NCBI RefSeq assembly: GCF_018881925.1
Contig: NZ_JACVPL010000001.1
Coordinates: forward strand, 124,001 to 188,000
Source: Polynucleobacter sp. Latsch14-2
GTDB taxonomy: Bacteria; Pseudomonadota; Gammaproteobacteria; Burkholderiales; Burkholderiaceae
DNA: 64,000 bases
Direction of reading: 5' to 3'
Shown here: piece by piece, positions 62,397 to 64,000 of the stretch
How the letters are laid out: each line of letters starts with the position of its first letter
Numbering within the stretch: position 1 is the stretch's first letter
Position numbers and translations under genes: made by a program
The notes under the pieces: model-generated
The model's database searches: none
Seen by the model: only the letters and a program-made list of their open reading frames with translations
What the model was told of the DNA's origin: nothing

Positions 62397-64000
62397 ATGT
62401 CGATGCGAAGCCATACCTGTGGCCAGGTAAATGAGTTACTAATCGGAAACGAAGTCACCCTTTCTGGGTGGGTCAATCGTCGTCGTGATCACGGTGGAGT
62501 GATCTTTATTGACTTGCGCGATCATCAAGGCTTCGTGCAAGTGGTATGTGACCCAGATCGCCCTGAGATGTTTTCTCTTGCTGAGCAAGTACGTAATGAG
62601 TTTTGTATTCAAATCAAAGGTCTTGTGCGCGCGCGCCCAGTCGGTACGGAGAACACCGATTTAGTCAGTGGTAAGGTCGAGGTGCTGTGTCATAGCCTGA
62701 CTATTTTGAATGCTTCCATTACGCCACCATTTCAATTGGATGATGAGAACTTATCTGAGACTACCCGCTTAACCCACCGAGTTTTGGATTTGCGTCGTCC
62801 GCAGATGCAAAAGAATTTACGTCTACGTTATAACGTTGCTATGGAGTGCCGTCGCTACTTAGATGCTGCTGGTTTTATCGATATCGAAACGCCAATGCTC
62901 ACAAAGAGTACCCCAGAAGGCGCTCGTGACTATTTAGTGCCTTCCCGTGTTCATGATGGCCACTTCTTTGCTTTGCCGCAATCCCCGCAATTGTTTAAGC
63001 AATTATTGATGGTGGCTGGTTTTGATCGCTATTACCAAATTACGAAGTGTTTTCGTGATGAAGATTTACGCGCAGATCGTCAACCTGAATTTACTCAGAT
63101 TGACTGTGAGACTGCTTTCTTGAGTGAGGTCGAGATCCGTGATTTATTTGAAAACATGATTCGTCATATTTTCAAGGTCACTATGAATGTCGAATTGCCT
63201 AATCCATTCCCAACCATGCCTTACTCTGAGGGTATGGCACGCTTTGGTTCTGATAAGCCGGATCTTCGTGTGAACTTTGAGTTCACTGAGCTAACTGATC
63301 TGATGAAAGATGTTGATTTCAAAGTGTTCTCCGGCGCCGCTAACCAAGATGGGGGTCGGGTAGTTGGTTTATGTATTCCTGGTGGCGCAGCCATTAGTCG
63401 CAGCGAAATTGATGACTACACCCAATTTGTTGCGATCTACGGTGCTAAAGGTTTGGCATGGATTAAGGTGAATTCTGTTGCTGAAGGGCGTAATGGCCTG
63501 CAATCGCCTATCGTGAAGAATTTGCATGATGCTGCGATTGAAGGGATCTTAAAGCGAACTGGCGCTAAAGATGGCGACATTATTTTCTTTGGTGCTGATA
63601 AAGAAAAAGTCGTAAATGATGCGATAGGCAATTTACGCTTACGCATCGGCCACTCCGCTTGGGGTAAAGAGCATGGTCTCTTTACTGAGGGTTGGAAACC
63701 ATTATGGGTTGTAGATTTCCCGATGTTTGATTACGACGAAGGCGATGCTCGCTGGGTTGCTTGTCATCATCCGTTTACTAGCCCCAAAGATGAACACATG
63801 CAGTATCTTGAGTCTGATCCGGGCAAGTGTTTAGCCAAGGCTTATGACATGGTTCTCAACGGTAGCGAAATTGGTGGCGGATCGGTGCGTATTCACCAAG
63901 AAGCGGTGCAGAGCCAAGTATTCCGTGCCTTGAAGATTGGTGCAGAAGAGGCGCAAGCTAAATTTGGATTCTTATTGGATGCCTTGCAGTATGGTGCCCC
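62397..64000 (+). CDS. aspS: Aspartyl-tRNA synthetase (3' end beyond the window), probably non-discriminating
   Basis: 534 residues visible of about 600; the frame is open to the right edge. Class-II synthetase: N-terminal anticodon-binding OB domain ([11 protein letters not shown]), motif 2 [19 protein letters not shown], the bacterial GAD insertion domain (about 290-420) and the start of the motif 3 region. His32 and Gly83 occupy the positions held by Leu and Lys in tRNA-Asp-specific enzymes and by His and Gly in enzymes that also charge tRNA-Asn. Starts at ATG 62397 with AGGAAA ribosome site. Motif 3 lies beyond the edge. Confidence 0.96.
   Translation, partial: MSMRSHTCGQVNELLIGNEVTLSGWVNRRRDHGGVIFIDLRDHQGFVQVVCDPDRPEMFSLAEQVRNEFCIQIKGLVRARPVGTENTDLVSGKVEVLCHSLTILNASITPPFQLDDENLSETTRLTHRVLDLRRPQMQKNLRLRYNVAMECRRYLDAAGFIDIETPMLTKSTPEGARDYLVPSRVHDGHFFALPQSPQLFKQLLMVAGFDRYYQITKCFRDEDLRADRQPEFTQIDCETAFLSEVEIRDLFENMIRHIFKVTMNVELPNPFPTMPYSEGMARFGSDKPDLRVNFEFTELTDLMKDVDFKVFSGAANQDGGRVVGLCIPGGAAISRSEIDDYTQFVAIYGAKGLAWIKVNSVAEGRNGLQSPIVKNLHDAAIEGILKRTGAKDGDIIFFGADKEKVVNDAIGNLRLRIGHSAWGKEHGLFTEGWKPLWVVDFPMFDYDEGDARWVACHHPFTSPKDEHMQYLESDPGKCLAKAYDMVLNGSEIGGGSVRIHQEAVQSQVFRALKIGAEEAQAKFGFLLDALQYGA

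Overview
This window is ordinary, densely packed core chromosome of a betaproteobacterium of the order Burkholderiales. The gene order and proteins fit a small-genome freshwater lineage best, most likely Polynucleobacter. That placement is inferred from memory of gene content and order: TorF-like porin next to glnK-amtB; gpmA-ctpA-moeB divergent from rhodanese-grxC-secB-gpsA; a caa3-like cox cluster with ctaG, surf1, ctaA, ctaB and sco; kdsD-kdsC-lptCAB-hpf-ptsN-hprK-rapZ; and a large DUF3683 oxidoreductase. I see no prophage, insertion sequence, CRISPR array, toxin island or rRNA operon. No gap between genes exceeds 300 bases, and the longest gap (about 190 bases) is described.

Layout. 1-2.7 kb: end of a porin gene, then glnK-amtB for ammonium sensing and uptake, closed by a strong terminator. 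2.7-7.4 kb: gshA-gshB (glutathione) followed by EIIA(Man)-HPr-EI of a phosphotransferase chain. 7.4-10.4 kb (minus): gpmA-ctpA-moeB. 10.4-12.7 kb: rhodanese-grxC-secB-gpsA. 12.7-13.9 kb (minus): comF-trmL. 13.9-23.9 kb: a BioC-like methyltransferase, then the terminal oxidase and its assembly genes. 23.9-25.8 kb (minus): ftsY and rpoH with a perfect CIRCE operator between them. 25.8-30 kb: two M16 peptidase-family proteins, rsmD, coaD, ferredoxin. 30-35 kb (minus): a TPR-LolB fusion, ispE, tRNA-Gln, prs, rplY, pth. 35-37 kb: mutM-mutY. 36.9-43.4 kb (minus): Kdo synthesis, LPS transport, ribosome hibernation, EIIA(Ntr), HPr kinase and RapZ. 43.4-53.3 kb: KefB-type antiporter, uvrA, MFS carrier, ssb, queF, a 5'-nucleotidase and ilvA. 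53.5-64 kb: a 1279-residue flavin/Fe-S oxidoreductase, DUF971, ubiE, a Tim44-domain protein, ubiJ, ubiB, a DUF502 membrane protein and the start of aspS.

Connections. Two separate loci supply a PTS phosphorelay with no sugar permease in view: EI, HPr and EIIA(Man) at 5-7.4 kb, and EIIA(Ntr) with HPr kinase at 37.8-39.2 kb. This looks like a regulatory rather than transport PTS. UbiE, UbiJ and UbiB serve ubiquinone synthesis; heme A synthesis, copper delivery and oxidase subunits sit together.

The most interesting signal is not a gene. At least eight transcription-unit starts have a -10-like hexamer exactly six bases before the ATG and little or no Shine-Dalgarno sequence, which would place the first transcribed base on the A of ATG: gshA, gpmA, rhodanese, the BioC-like methyltransferase, the TPR-LolB gene, mutM, kdsD and ilvA. 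Several are divergent pairs with only 22-35 bases between start codons. This points to a leaderless-mRNA promoter class in this lineage. Other points worth a look: a CIRCE operator whose spacer holds the rpoH -35 box, an rsmD frame without a canonical start codon, a LolB domain lacking its own lipid anchor, absence of rpoN from its usual place, a MutY cluster loop with altered cysteine spacing, and an AspRS with non-discriminating marker residues.
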